This document shows, piece after piece, positions 1 through 8,155 of a DNA stretch of 60,463 nt; positions within the stretch are counted from its first letter, which is position 1, and the number at the start of each line of letters is the position of its first letter. The stretch lies in the NCBI GenBank assembly GCA_017405765.1, contig JAFQZS010000044.1, positions 1 to 60,463 on the forward strand, in the 5' to 3' direction. Under the pieces are notes generated by a model that worked only from the letters and a program-made list of their open reading frames with translations, made no database searches and had not been told where the DNA came from. The DNA is from Clostridia bacterium (GTDB lineage: Bacteria; Bacillota; Clostridia; Oscillospirales; RGIG577). A program made the position numbers and the translations under genes.

Positions 1-1
1 A

Positions 2-889
2 CGAAAGATCGCGCGAGGGATAATCAAAGATTACGATATCACAGATTACGACAAGGAGCAGCTTTACGAAAGGCTGAAGCCGCTTGCCGAGGCTGCGGCC
101 TTGAGCAAAGACGGCACAGACGCGCAGTGGGAGAGAATACGCGAATATGCGCGCGCAGTTGCGCGGGACGTGGGCGAGAATGCGCTTGTCCCTTCGGAAG
201 ATGCGGAGTATATGCGTGAGACGTATCACGAGATGCGCGGCTTTTTAAAGGGTACGCGCGTGCTCAATCCGTGGGCTATAGACCCGAACAACGAAAAGGC
301 GACAAAGCGGAACAAGGAATTGCGCGACTATTACCGAAAGAAGCTATTCGGCACATTGACGCTTACGAGCGACCCTTCCGACGTTACGGATTTAGGCGTG
401 GTATACAGAGAGCTTACAGAGCGTTTCGGCGAGGGATTTTTCCCGTCTGACAAAACGAACAGCGAAGATATGTTGATAAAAATATCCGACGTGCTCGACG
501 ACCTTAAATCTGTTGCGCGCAAGACGGCAGGCGAGGACGGGGGAAGCCGATACGATGACTTTTATGAAGCGATAGCGCAAGACATAATAGGGCGCATAGC
601 AGACGTGCGCGAGGATCCGACGTTTGCGGATAAGAAGGCGGCAGAGAAAGCAGCGGCAGTTGCAAAAGAGCGTGAACGCGCAAAAGAGCGCGTAAATAAG
701 CTGGTAGCCAAGGAGCGCAAAAGGCGCGAGGCCGCCGTTTCAAAGCTGAAAGACAAATATAAGGCGAAAACGGCAGAGGCGCGGGAACTAAAAAACTTAC
801 CTCCGTCTCGTTATCTTATAATAAAAGATCGCAAAATGTTTTCGCAAAAATCAAGCTTAAAGCTAATAATTGTATTTAATAGTAATTGA
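2..889 (+). CDS. Phage/ICE-type large charged protein, C-terminal fragment (cut by window edge)
   Basis: The reading frame is open from base 2, so the true start lies left of the window. About 295 residues are visible. They are rich in Lys, Glu, Arg and Ala, and residues from about 610 to 790 form a continuous charged helix or coiled coil (runs such as KAAEKAAAVAKERERAKERV). The style resembles long polyvalent proteins of phages and conjugative elements, but I cannot name a domain. From about base 800 the composition switches abruptly to AT-rich and the last 25 codons look unrelated, so the gene is probably broken by an old junction and ends at an accidental stop. The stop codon lies next to the promoter of the following dehydrogenase gene. 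It may be a remnant of an excised mobile element. Confidence 0.5.
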   Translation, partial: RKIARGIIKDYDITDYDKEQLYERLKPLAEAAALSKDGTDAQWERIREYARAVARDVGENALVPSEDAEYMRETYHEMRGFLKGTRVLNPWAIDPNNEKATKRNKELRDYYRKKLFGTLTLTSDPSDVTDLGVVYRELTERFGEGFFPSDKTNSEDMLIKISDVLDDLKSVARKTAGEDGGSRYDDFYEAIAQDIIGRIADVREDPTFADKKAAEKAAAVAKERERAKERVNKLVAKERKRREAAVSKLKDKYKAKTAEARELKNLPPSRYLIIKDRKMFSQKSSLKLIIVFNSN

Positions 890-914
890 CGCATTCAATG
901 ACATATTATATAAT
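886..914 (+). promoter_or_regulatory. Sigma-A promoter of the SDR gene
   Basis: TTGACG at 886-891, a 17-bp spacer and a perfect TATAAT at 909-914. It lies 43 bp before the SDR start codon. Confidence 0.75.
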
Positions 915-956
915 TCTAATATACAATTATTTCAAAAAACAAGGAGGCGTAAACTA

Positions 957-1832
957 ATGAAAGATTTTAAAGGAAAAGTGGCATTGATAACCGGTTCGGG
1001 CAACGGAATAGGCGCGCAGCTCGCGCGCGATGCGGCGGCTCGCGGAATGAAAGTAGTCGTAGTCGATATCCACGGCGACGATGCGAAAAAGGTCTGCGAT
1101 GAATTGAAGGCGACGGGCGCCGAGGCCGTATGCGTACAGGCTGACGTAACGCTTCCCGAAGATTGCGAAAAAGCGTTCAAAGCGGCGATAGATGCATTCG
1201 GATGCGTAGATCTGCTTATAAACGACGCAGGCGTCACCGTATCGGGCGACGCATGGCAGCTTCCGGTGCGCGACGTAAAATGGATCATGGAGACGAACGT
1301 CGAGGCTCATATATATATGCTGAGAGCCGTAGTACCGCATATGCTTGAAAAGAAGACCGAAAGCTATATCGTGAACGTGGCGTCAATCGCGGGCCTTTTG
1401 TCCACCGCGTCGGGCGCGCTGTATCATACGACGAAATATGCGGCCGTAGGTCTTGCCGAATACCTCTATAAGCGCATGAAGGCGCTTAATGCAAATATCG
1501 GCGTATCCGTATTCTGTCCCGGATTTATTTCCACGGAAATGTACAATACGAACAGACACCGCCCCGAACGATTCGCAATGGGCGACGACCCGTATTATAA
1601 GCAGGACTGGTACCTTGAGGAGCTTAAGATAAATAAATCCTTCCTTGACGCAGGTATGGAGGTAAGCGAGGCGACGAAGCGCGTGTGGAACGCAATAGAA
1701 AAAGAAGAGTTTTATATTCTTCTCGATGAAAGATACGACGCGCTGCTTGCCAACAAGGGTACGGCGATAGTTGACAGAATGCAGCCGGCAGACCTTTTAC
1801 GCGGCCAGGTGGCAAAACAAAAAACGGAATAA
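957..1832 (+). CDS. Short-chain dehydrogenase/reductase (SDR) family oxidoreductase
   Basis: Cytoplasmic NAD(P)-dependent oxidoreductase of 291 residues, slightly longer than the classical 250-residue SDR. The N-terminus carries the cofactor motif TGSGNGIG directly after the first strand. The NDAG segment near residue 90 corresponds to the NNAG structural motif. The catalytic Ser (NVASIAG) and the YHTTK version of YxxxK follow in the expected order. I chose ATG 957 because AAGGAGG lies 8 bases upstream; an in-frame start at 870 would overlap the promoter. The Asp after the second strand (VVVDIHGDD) suggests NAD rather than NADP preference, which is inference. The substrate cannot be read from sequence. 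The gene is a single transcription unit with its own promoter and terminator. Confidence 0.93.
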   Translation: MKDFKGKVALITGSGNGIGAQLARDAAARGMKVVVVDIHGDDAKKVCDELKATGAEAVCVQADVTLPEDCEKAFKAAIDAFGCVDLLINDAGVTVSGDAWQLPVRDVKWIMETNVEAHIYMLRAVVPHMLEKKTESYIVNVASIAGLLSTASGALYHTTKYAAVGLAEYLYKRMKALNANIGVSVFCPGFISTEMYNTNRHRPERFAMGDDPYYKQDWYLEELKINKSFLDAGMEVSEATKRVWNAIEKEEFYILLDERYDALLANKGTAIVDRMQPADLLRGQVAKQKTE

Positions 1833-1843
1833 AACAAGCGGCA

Positions 1844-1880
1844 GCGCCGCAGGCCACCAAAAAGCCTGCGGCGCTTTTTT
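1844..1880 (+). terminator. Rho-independent terminator after the SDR gene
   Basis: Perfect 11-bp stem GCGCCGCAGGC/GCCTGCGGCGC with a 9-base loop, followed by six T. Confidence 0.9.
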
Positions 1881-1920
1881 CTTTGCATTCGGCGCGTTTA
1901 TGCCTGCGAGGCCATTTATA

Positions 1921-1949
1921 TGGACAAGGAAAGCGGGGCATGGTATCAT
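1921..1949 (+). promoter_or_regulatory. Promoter of the polyferredoxin gene
   Basis: TGGACA at 1921-1926, a 17-bp spacer and TATCAT at 1944-1949, about 35 bp before the start codon. Confidence 0.55.
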
Positions 1950-1983
1950 CAAAATATAACGACCACGGGAGAATGACAGCAAA

Positions 1984-2805
1984 ATGAAAAAGTATCTGCC
2001 TTCGATAATCGTTCTTTGTATATTTGAAGCCGTTGCCGTAATACTTTGGCTTGCAAGGGACAATATATTCTATCTTTTTAATTTTACATACATAGGCGGC
2101 TGCATCGCGGCGGGAATTGCCATGTTTGCAAAGAAGAAACCGCACGCGCGCCGCTTCGTTCAGTTCGCGGTGGGGCTGTATATGCTCGTTTATCTCGGAT
2201 TCATCTGCCGCGAGAATATGCAGATAGAGGGCTTTTGGTACTATCTCTTTTTGGGCGTATTCGAGGCGGCGACAATACATTACGCCGTGGCAAAAATTTT
2301 CGGACCGCTCCTCTTCGGGCGCGGCTGGTGCGGCTACGCCTGCTGGACTGCCATGATACTCGATCTTATGCCGTATAAAGCGCCTGCCGGGCCGCGAAAA
2401 AAGCTTGGATTTATAAAATATGTCGTATTCGCGCTCTCTCTTTTATTCGTTGGCGGCCTGTTTTTATCACATGCGGCCGATATCGAAGATATAATGTTTT
2501 ATCTGTTCATCGCAGGAAACGCCGCATATTATGCAGTCGGCATAATTCTTGCTTTTGCGTTTAAAGACAACCGCGCGTTTTGTAAATATATATGTCCCGT
2601 TGCCGTTTTCTTAAAGCCTATGAGCTATTTTTCCGTGATACGCATACGGTGCGATGAAGAAAAATGCATAAAATGCGGCAAATGCCTGAAGGTCTGCCCT
2701 ATGGACGTAGAGATGAATATAGACTCGCGCAATCGAAAGAACGCGACCGACTGCATACTCTGCCAGGAATGCGTAAAGTCCTGCCCCGCACGGGCGCTTC
2801 ATTGA
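1984..2805 (+). CDS. Membrane-bound 4Fe-4S polyferredoxin (NapH/CcoG-like)
   Basis: Integral membrane iron-sulfur protein of 273 residues. There are roughly five or six hydrophobic segments (about residues 5-22, 30-48, 55-72, 76-95, 140-160 and 170-192). A loop motif GRGWCGYACW corresponds to the FCGWxCP-type signature of NapH, NosR and CcoG proteins, with Trp where Pro is usual. A second cysteine motif is CKYICPV. The C-terminal 50 residues carry two ferredoxin clusters, CIKCGKCLKVCP and CILCQECVKSCP, which should sit on the cytoplasmic face. Family members pass electrons between the quinone or flavin pool and a partner. No partner is encoded here, so the pathway is unknown. The spacing between the GGGAG box and ATG 1984 is long (about 12). 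Confidence 0.85.
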   Translation: MKKYLPSIIVLCIFEAVAVILWLARDNIFYLFNFTYIGGCIAAGIAMFAKKKPHARRFVQFAVGLYMLVYLGFICRENMQIEGFWYYLFLGVFEAATIHYAVAKIFGPLLFGRGWCGYACWTAMILDLMPYKAPAGPRKKLGFIKYVVFALSLLFVGGLFLSHAADIEDIMFYLFIAGNAAYYAVGIILAFAFKDNRAFCKYICPVAVFLKPMSYFSVIRIRCDEEKCIKCGKCLKVCPMDVEMNIDSRNRKNATDCILCQECVKSCPARALH

Positions 2806-2814
2806 ACGGTCGTA

Positions 2815-2843
2815 TTGTGCTTTGCAGCCGTATATGGTACAAT
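2815..2843 (+). promoter_or_regulatory. Promoter of the L,D-transpeptidase gene
   Basis: TTGTGC at 2815-2820, a 17-bp spacer and TACAAT at 2838-2843. It begins 10 bp after the polyferredoxin stop. Confidence 0.6.
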
Positions 2844-2876
2844 ATGCTTATAATATAAAGACGGGAGTGATCGCCA

Positions 2877-3590
2877 ATGAAAAAGGCAGTAATAATCGTA
2901 TCGTGCGTCGCAGTTCTTTTGGCAGCACTTTTGATCTATCAACAGATAGATGCGTCGCATTACAAAAAATATAAGAATATAATTTCGCAGGACGAGGTCG
3001 AACAGATACTGTTCGGACAGCCCGTCTCCACCGAGCGGGAGGGCGAGTACAGAATAGGCATAAAATGTTCCGATGACGGTGATTTTCACGCGGTGCTTAC
3101 GATATATCAGGCGAAAAGCGGCAAGTATGAGCCCGTTTTCACATGCCCCGCCGTTATCGGTAAGAACGGCCCCGGAAAGCAGGCCGAGGGCGACGTGAAA
3201 ACGCCGCTCGGAACGTGGGTGATTGGCGAGGCCTACGGCATAAAGGACGACCCGGGCAGCCTCGTGCCGTACACGAAGGTGACGGACGACATGTACTGGT
3301 GCTCAAGCGGACTCAACGGCAAAAGGTACAACACGCTCGTATATAAGAGCGAGAATCCCGACGCCGACTATTCGGAGGACGAGCATCTTATAGACTACCC
3401 CGTGGTCTATGAATACCTGCTCGATTTGGGCTATAACGCGGCGGGCGCGCCTTTCGCCGGAAACGCGATATTCCTTCACTGCTGGCGCGGCGAGGACAGC
3501 CCCACGGGCGGCTGCGTTGCAATATCCGAGGAAAATATGGTCACGGTCTTAAGAACGGTAACGCCTGGAACTACGGTCACGATATATTGA
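2877..3590 (+). CDS. L,D-transpeptidase family protein (YkuD domain)
   Basis: Extracytoplasmic cell-wall enzyme of 237 residues. An N-terminal hydrophobic segment (residues 4-22) acts as a signal anchor. The YkuD fold follows, with KTPLGTW and then the active-site block FLHCWRGEDSPTGGCVAI. This is the family HxxxxxxxxxxSxGCV pattern with Thr replacing Ser before GGC, leaving the nucleophilic Cys near residue 219. Family members form 3-3 peptidoglycan cross-links or attach proteins to the wall through meso-diaminopimelate or a related residue. Start ATG 2877 is preceded by GGGAG. It is probably transcribed alone, between its own promoter and a terminator. Confidence 0.9.
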   Translation: MKKAVIIVSCVAVLLAALLIYQQIDASHYKKYKNIISQDEVEQILFGQPVSTEREGEYRIGIKCSDDGDFHAVLTIYQAKSGKYEPVFTCPAVIGKNGPGKQAEGDVKTPLGTWVIGEAYGIKDDPGSLVPYTKVTDDMYWCSSGLNGKRYNTLVYKSENPDADYSEDEHLIDYPVVYEYLLDLGYNAAGAPFAGNAIFLHCWRGEDSPTGGCVAISEENMVTVLRTVTPGTTVTIY

Positions 3591-3607
3591 CAGAACGACT
3601 CGTTTTA

Positions 3608-3648
3608 AGCGTCGGAGAGTAAATACACTTTGCTCTTCGGCGCTTTTT
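3608..3648 (+). terminator. Terminator after the L,D-transpeptidase gene
   Basis: Imperfect 12-bp stem (AGCGTCGGAGAG with CTCTTCGGCGCT, G-U pairs allowed) followed by TTTTT. Confidence 0.7.
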
Positions 3649-3700
3649 ATATTAACGGCTTACCGCCGCATATCAAGTGAAATTTTTTTCTCGAAAAGTA

Positions 3701-3729
3701 TTGACAACGTAAAATCTCAGTGATAAAAT
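3701..3729 (+). promoter_or_regulatory. Sigma-A promoter of the leader-peptide/metY transcript
   Basis: TTGACA at 3701-3706, a 17-bp spacer and TAAAAT at 3724-3729. Transcription should start near 3736, leaving a leader of about 170 nt before metY that contains the small ORF at 3777. No SAM riboswitch or T-box signature was recognised in this 317-bp interval. Confidence 0.8.
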
Positions 3730-3776
3730 ACAAAACATATAAAACATATAGGCAATATAGACTATGGAGGCGTGAC

Positions 3777-3845
3777 ATGAACATAAACGAAAGGGCAGGG
3801 GAAATACCCCGCCGCGTAATAACAGGTACCGACCGAATGTGTTGA
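3777..3845 (+). CDS. Candidate 22-residue leader peptide ending Arg-Met-Cys, upstream of metY
   Basis: A small ORF of 22 codons in the 5' leader of the sulfhydrylase gene. It has a very good ribosome binding site (TGGAGG, 7 bases before the ATG) and starts MNINERAGEIPRR. Its only Cys is the last sense codon, followed directly by TGA. That placement fits a ribosome-mediated sensor in which stalling at the single Cys codon would report low cysteine and affect metY. This mechanism is inference. A GGGG-AAATA-CCCC hairpin lies inside the ORF, but there is no clear downstream terminator, so control would more likely be translational than by attenuation. I do not recognise the peptide. It could also be an unrelated microprotein. 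Confidence 0.5.
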   Translation: MNINERAGEIPRRVITGTDRMC

Positions 3846-3907
3846 CTGCACGGACAAAAGCAGCATCATGATCGTTTAATATAAATACTTTTCGGGAGGT
3901 AAATAAA

Positions 3908-5200
3908 ATGTCAAATAAAAAATACAGATTTGAAACTTTACAGCTTCACGTTGGACAGGAAAAGGCCGACGCAGTGACAGACGCGCGCGCCGTACCGATA
4001 TATGCAAGCTCGTCTTACGTATTCCATAATTCGCAGCACGCGGCCGACAGATTTGGGCTTAGAGACCCCGGCAATATATATTCGAGACTTACAAATCCGA
4101 CGCAGGGCATATTTGAAGAGAGAATAGCCGCTCTTGAGGGCGGTGTGGCCGCTCTTGCAACGGCGTCCGGCGCTGCGGCCGTATCGTATGCGCTGCAGGC
4201 GCTCGCGCGTTCGGGCGAAAATATCGTAGCGTCGAAAACGATATACGGCGGCACGTATAATCTGCTTGCACACACCCTGCCGCTCACATCGAATATTACG
4301 ACCACGTTCGTTGATCCTGACGTCAAAGGCTCGTTTGAAGCGGCAATAAACGATAAGACGAAGGCGATATTTATAGAGTCGCTCGGCAATCCCAATTCCA
4401 ACGTCATAGACATAGAGGAGCTTGCGAAGACTGCGCACGCTCATAAGATTCCGCTTGTTATTGACAGCACCTTCGCAACGCCGTATTTATTAAGACCGAT
4501 AGAGTACGGCGCGGACGTAGTCGTACACAGTGCGACGAAGTTCATCGGCGGCCACGGCACAGCGATAGGCGGCGTTATCGTTGATTCGGGAAAATTCGAC
4601 TGGAAAGAGTCGGGCAAATATCCGTGGATATCCGAAGCGAACCCGTCGTATCACGGACTGAGCTTTGCCGATGCGGTAGGCCCTGCGGCTTTCGTAACGT
4701 ACATACGAGCGATCCTTTTAAGAGACACGGGCGCAACGCAGTCGCCGTTCCACTCGTTCATATTCCTGCAGGGGCTTGAAACGCTGTCCTTGAGAATCGA
4801 GCGCCACGTTGAAAACGCGCTGAAGATAGTCGAGTACTTAAACGCACATCCGAAGGTCGCGGCCGTGCATCATCCGTCGCTTGAAAGCGAGCCGAGCCAC
4901 GAAGTTTACAAAAAATACTTCCCGAACGGCGGCGGGTCGATATTCACGTTCGAGATAAAGGGCGGGGAAGAGGAAGCGAAGACCTTTATCGACAACCTTG
5001 CTATATTCTCGCTTCTCGCGAACGTGGCCGACGTAAAATCGCTTGTAATACATCCGGCGTCTACGACGCATTCTCAGCTTTCGCCGGAGGAGCTTTTAGA
5101 CCAGGGCATAAAGCCCAACACGATACGCCTTTCTATTGGCACGGAGCACGTGCTCGATCTTATCGACGCGCTTGAAGACGCATTTAACGCCGTAAAATAG
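3908..5200 (+). CDS. metY: O-acetylhomoserine aminocarboxypropyltransferase (sulfhydrylase)
   Basis: Cytoplasmic PLP enzyme of 430 residues, the full family length. It makes homocysteine from O-acetylhomoserine plus sulfide; some relatives accept O-acetylserine. Visible motifs are the substrate/PLP region YSRLTNPTQ, the PLP-stacking YGGTYNL segment, the Asp that pairs with the PLP ring nitrogen (VIDSTFATPYL) and the Schiff-base lysine in HSATKFIGGHG. The long insertion before LQGLETLSLRIERH is typical of the MetY branch and absent from cystathionine synthases. RBS GGGAGG precedes ATG 3908. It is transcribed from the promoter at 3701 through the small leader ORF. A serine acetyltransferase at 26.8-27.8 kb serves the same sulfur-assimilation theme. 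Confidence 0.95.
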   Translation: MSNKKYRFETLQLHVGQEKADAVTDARAVPIYASSSYVFHNSQHAADRFGLRDPGNIYSRLTNPTQGIFEERIAALEGGVAALATASGAAAVSYALQALARSGENIVASKTIYGGTYNLLAHTLPLTSNITTTFVDPDVKGSFEAAINDKTKAIFIESLGNPNSNVIDIEELAKTAHAHKIPLVIDSTFATPYLLRPIEYGADVVVHSATKFIGGHGTAIGGVIVDSGKFDWKESGKYPWISEANPSYHGLSFADAVGPAAFVTYIRAILLRDTGATQSPFHSFIFLQGLETLSLRIERHVENALKIVEYLNAHPKVAAVHHPSLESEPSHEVYKKYFPNGGGSIFTFEIKGGEEEAKTFIDNLAIFSLLANVADVKSLVIHPASTTHSQLSPEELLDQGIKPNTIRLSIGTEHVLDLIDALEDAFNAVK

Positions 5201-5237
5201 AATGGATCTCCACCTCCAATTATAGAACATAAGAATA

Positions 5238-5262
5238 GAAACGCCCGAAACCCGGGCGTTTC
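5238..5262. terminator. Bidirectional terminator between metY and larE
   Basis: Perfect stem GAAACGCCCG/CGGGCGTTTC with a 5-base loop. T-rich sequence follows on the plus strand and A-rich sequence precedes it, so it can serve both convergent genes. Confidence 0.8.
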
Positions 5263-5267
5263 TATTT

Positions 5268-6080
5268 TTATATGCCTATCGTTTTATTCATGCTGCCGGT
5301 CTTATATCCGCCCAAGTCAAGCGTTACGTAGATAAATCCGAGCGATTTAAAGAAGGCGTCTATATTTTTCGCCGTATCGCGGGATAATATTTTATCAAAT
5401 TCAGAAGGGTCTATCTCGATCCGCGCCGTGTCGTTATGCATACGGACGCGCACCTGCGTAAAGCCGCGCTCGAATAAAAAGGTTTCGGCCTCTTCAATTT
5501 TCAAAAGCTTTTCCCTCGTTATCGTTTCGCCGTAAACAAAACGCGACGCAAGGCAGGCAAACGAAGGCTTTCGCCACGTTTCAAGCCCAAGCTCTTTTGA
5601 AAGGGCGCGTATTTCGCCCTTTGATAGACCGGCGTCAAGGAGCGGACTCTTTACGCCAAGCTCTTTTACAGCGGCGCGGCCGGGGCGGTAGTCGCCCTCA
5701 TCGTCCGTGTTTGAGCCTTCCAGAACATTTGTCGTACCAAGCTTTGCCGCTTCGTCCTTCATTCTTATAAAAAGCTCGCGCTTGCATATATAGCATCTGT
5801 CGGGAGGATTGTCTTTAAATCCCGGTATTTTAAGCGAGTCTACGTCTATTATTATCTGCTTTATGCCTTCGCGCGAACAGAAAGACGCGGACCCGCCGGT
5901 CTCGCGCGCAGGGAAAAGCGGCGAACGCACTGTAATCGCAGTCACGTTTTCACCGAGAACGTCGTGCGCGGCCTTTAAAAGAAAGGTCGAGTCTACGCCG
6001 CCCGAAAAAGCGACGGCGGCGCTTTTCATGCTTATAAGATCCTCTTTAAGGATATCGTATTTTCGGTGCAGTCTGTCCAT
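5268..6080 (-). CDS. larE: LarE, ATP-dependent sacrificial sulfur transferase
   Basis: Third gene of the nickel-pincer nucleotide pathway, 270 residues, family length. LarE adenylates the biscarboxylated pyridinium nucleotide made by LarB and installs sulfur to give the bisthiocarboxylate. The N-terminal PP-loop AFSGGVDSTFLL binds ATP. A conserved Cys lies in FACLASRF near residue 176, the region that supplies the sacrificial sulfur in the Lactiplantibacillus enzyme. A CYICK pair occurs near residue 96. The order larB-larC-larE with an 8-bp larC-larE gap indicates one minus-strand operon. No larA or nickel transporter is present in the window. Confidence 0.93.
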   Translation of the reverse strand: MDRLHRKYDILKEDLISMKSAAVAFSGGVDSTFLLKAAHDVLGENVTAITVRSPLFPARETGGSASFCSREGIKQIIIDVDSLKIPGFKDNPPDRCYICKRELFIRMKDEAAKLGTTNVLEGSNTDDEGDYRPGRAAVKELGVKSPLLDAGLSKGEIRALSKELGLETWRKPSFACLASRFVYGETITREKLLKIEEAETFLFERGFTQVRVRMHNDTARIEIDPSEFDKILSRDTAKNIDAFFKSLGFIYVTLDLGGYKTGSMNKTIGI

Positions 6081-6088
6081 AAAAGCTC

Positions 6089-7339
6089 CTATAATTTTTC
6101 AAGCGCCGCTCTTAGGTCGGAAATGCTCATATTTTTCTCTTTTGCAATTCGCGCAAGGTCGTCGTATTCGTATTTGCGCCTTTCGACGCCATAGCCTTGG
6201 GAGAGCTTAAAGCGCACTTCACCGAACGGCGTGTCAAGTGTTTCAAAGGTTCGCTCCAAAACGAAGCGGCGCACGGACGTTTCTCTTACGCCTATGGTCG
6301 AGGTGTACTTAAAAATAAGCTTTACTATCGCGTCTCTGTCGCATTCGCGGCAGAGAACGGAAAGCACCGTTGCGGGGCGAGACTTTTTCATAACTGCGGG
6401 CACGGCGTAAACGTCGAGCGCGCCGCCCTCAAACAGGCGCTCAAAGGCAAAGCCTATATCCTCCGGCGTCATGTCGTCAAGGTTGCAGGAAAGCTCGATA
6501 ACCTCTTTGCGCCTATCCTCGCTTTCGCCAAAGAACGCTCTTACGCAGTTTGCGGCTTCAAAATCCTTTGTACCCATGCCGTATCCGGTCTTGAGCATCT
6601 TCATTACGGGCATATCTCCGAAGCGCGCGGCAAAATGCCTGAGTAACGCGGCGCCCGTGGGAGTACAAAGCTCACCCTTGATACTGCCGCCGTAGATAGG
6701 CGTGTCTTTTAAAATATAAGCCGTCGCCGGCGCGGGTACGGGCAGAATGCCGTGAGCGCATCTTACATGACCGCTTCCGACGTGGATTGGAGAGACGATC
6801 ACTTCATCCGGAGAAAGCTCGTTCATAAGAAGGCATACTGCCGTTACGTCGGCAACTGCGTCCATCGTTCCTACCTCGTGGAAATGGATATCGCTTACGG
6901 GGACGCCGTGGACGTGGCTTTCGGCCTCTGCGATAAGCGAATAAACTGCCAAAGCGTCGCTTTTTACTTTATCGGGAATATCGAGGCCGCCGATAATTTG
7001 CTTTATGTCTTCAATGCCGCTGTGCGAATGGCTGTGGGCGTGAGAATGGCCGTGAGCGTGCGTATGTTCAGTTCTTCGAGCGCGGACGCGAACATGTGTA
7101 TGCTCGTGCGCGTTAAGCGCGTCGGCCAAGCCTTCGCTTTCGCCGTTTATCGTGACCTTAATATGCGTGCCCTGCACGCCGCATTTTACGGAAGGCGATT
7201 TTATGAACTTAACGCCCGCAACGGCGAGAGAATTGAGCCTTTCAACAAAGGCGTCGGGGTCGGGGAGAAGTTCGATAAGCGCCGCAGTAAGCATATCGCC
7301 AGCCGCGCCCATGGAGCATTCGAGATATAATGTCTTCAT
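6089..7339 (-). CDS. larC: LarC, nickel insertion protein for the nickel-pincer cofactor
   Basis: Cytoplasmic CTP-dependent cyclometallase of 416 residues that inserts Ni into the pincer nucleotide. Motifs are the N-terminal LECSMGAAGDML, a His-rich metal-binding stretch around residues 95-115 (alternating His with Ala, Gly or Ser), HFHEVGTMDA and the C-terminal CNLDDMTPEDIG. In Lactiplantibacillus the gene is split into larC1 and larC2 and joined by programmed frameshifting. Here the whole protein is one uninterrupted frame, so no frameshift is required. Its ATG overlaps the larB stop by 4 bp (ATGA), implying translational coupling. Confidence 0.94.
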   Translation of the reverse strand: MKTLYLECSMGAAGDMLTAALIELLPDPDAFVERLNSLAVAGVKFIKSPSVKCGVQGTHIKVTINGESEGLADALNAHEHTHVRVRARRTEHTHAHGHSHAHSHSHSGIEDIKQIIGGLDIPDKVKSDALAVYSLIAEAESHVHGVPVSDIHFHEVGTMDAVADVTAVCLLMNELSPDEVIVSPIHVGSGHVRCAHGILPVPAPATAYILKDTPIYGGSIKGELCTPTGAALLRHFAARFGDMPVMKMLKTGYGMGTKDFEAANCVRAFFGESEDRRKEVIELSCNLDDMTPEDIGFAFERLFEGGALDVYAVPAVMKKSRPATVLSVLCRECDRDAIVKLIFKYTSTIGVRETSVRRFVLERTFETLDTPFGEVRFKLSQGYGVERRKYEYDDLARIAKEKNMSISDLRAALEKL

Positions 7340-8091
7340 ATTTTCGCCTCCACGTGATTTATCATGCTTGCAATGTATCCCGCGCCGAAGCCGTTGTCGA
7401 TATTAACTACGGATACGCCGCTCGAGCAGGAGTTGAGCATCGAAAGAAGCGCGGAGATACCTCCAAACGACGCGCCGTATCCCACGCTCGTGGGTACGGC
7501 TATAACGGGGCAGTCGGCAAGACCGCCTATAACGCTTGCAAGCGCGCCCTCCATGCCGGCCACGGCGATTATCACGGTCGCCTGCATAATATCCTTGTTA
7601 TGCGACAAAAGCCTGTGAAGGCCGGAAACGCCCACGTCGTAAAGGCGCGTTACCTTGTTGCCGAGCGCTTCGGCAGTGATCGCGGCTTCCTCGGCTGCGG
7701 GAATGTCGCTCGTGCCGCCGGTGGCAACTACAATAGTGCCGACGCCGTCGGGCTTTGGCTTTCCGCCGATAAGTCCGACTTTTGAGTCTTCGCTGTAATC
7801 CATCGCATGAGCCTTGCCTACTTCGGCTGCAGCGTCTTTTGAGAGGCGCGTTATTATAATGCGCGCCTGTCCGTTTTTCTTCATCGTATCAATTATGCCT
7901 ATGATCTGTTCGGGAGTTTTTCCGGCCCCGTATATCACTTCAGACGCTCCTTGGCGAACCTTCCGGTGAAGATCAACCTTTGCGAAGCCTATGTCGGCAT
8001 AAGGCTCGGTTTTTAATAAAAGCAGCGCTTCTTCTACGGACATTTTACCGCTTTTAACAGCCTCTAAAATGTTTTTCGTATCGTTTTTCAT
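7336..8091 (-). CDS. larB: LarB, pyridinium-3,5-biscarboxylate mononucleotide synthase
   Basis: First enzyme of nickel-pincer cofactor synthesis, 251 residues. It carboxylates nicotinic acid adenine dinucleotide and cleaves the phosphoanhydride. The fold is PurE-like: the C-terminal half shows ATGGTSDIPAAEEA, VAGMEGALASVIGG and a Gly/Ser-rich VPTSVGYGASFGG loop. The N-terminal helical part (VEEALLLLKTEPYADIGFAKVD) is typical of the family. It is the first gene of the operon, with GGAGG-type sequence just upstream of its ATG. The promoter must lie in the short interval 8092-8155 or come from read-through of the membrane-protein pair. Confidence 0.94.
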   Translation of the reverse strand: MKNDTKNILEAVKSGKMSVEEALLLLKTEPYADIGFAKVDLHRKVRQGASEVIYGAGKTPEQIIGIIDTMKKNGQARIIITRLSKDAAAEVGKAHAMDYSEDSKVGLIGGKPKPDGVGTIVVATGGTSDIPAAEEAAITAEALGNKVTRLYDVGVSGLHRLLSHNKDIMQATVIIAVAGMEGALASVIGGLADCPVIAVPTSVGYGASFGGISALLSMLNSCSSGVSVVNIDNGFGAGYIASMINHVEAKI

Positions 8092-8120
8092 GTTTCCTCC
8101 AAAAGAGAATGATTTTTAAT

Positions 8121-8151
8121 AAAGCGGCTCCGCAAAGAGCGGACCCGCTTT
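8121..8151 (-). terminator. Hairpin between the membrane-protein pair and larB
   Basis: Stem AAAGCGG-TCCGC type with one bulge on each arm and a 5-base loop. The following T-run on the minus strand is weak (TTTATT), so it may only attenuate read-through into larB. Confidence 0.5.
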
Positions 8152-8155
8152 ATAG

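Noticed and set aside
3797..3814. GGGG-AAATA-CCCC hairpin as a metY attenuator
   Set aside because: There is no T-run after it and it lies inside the small ORF, so I do not call a terminator.
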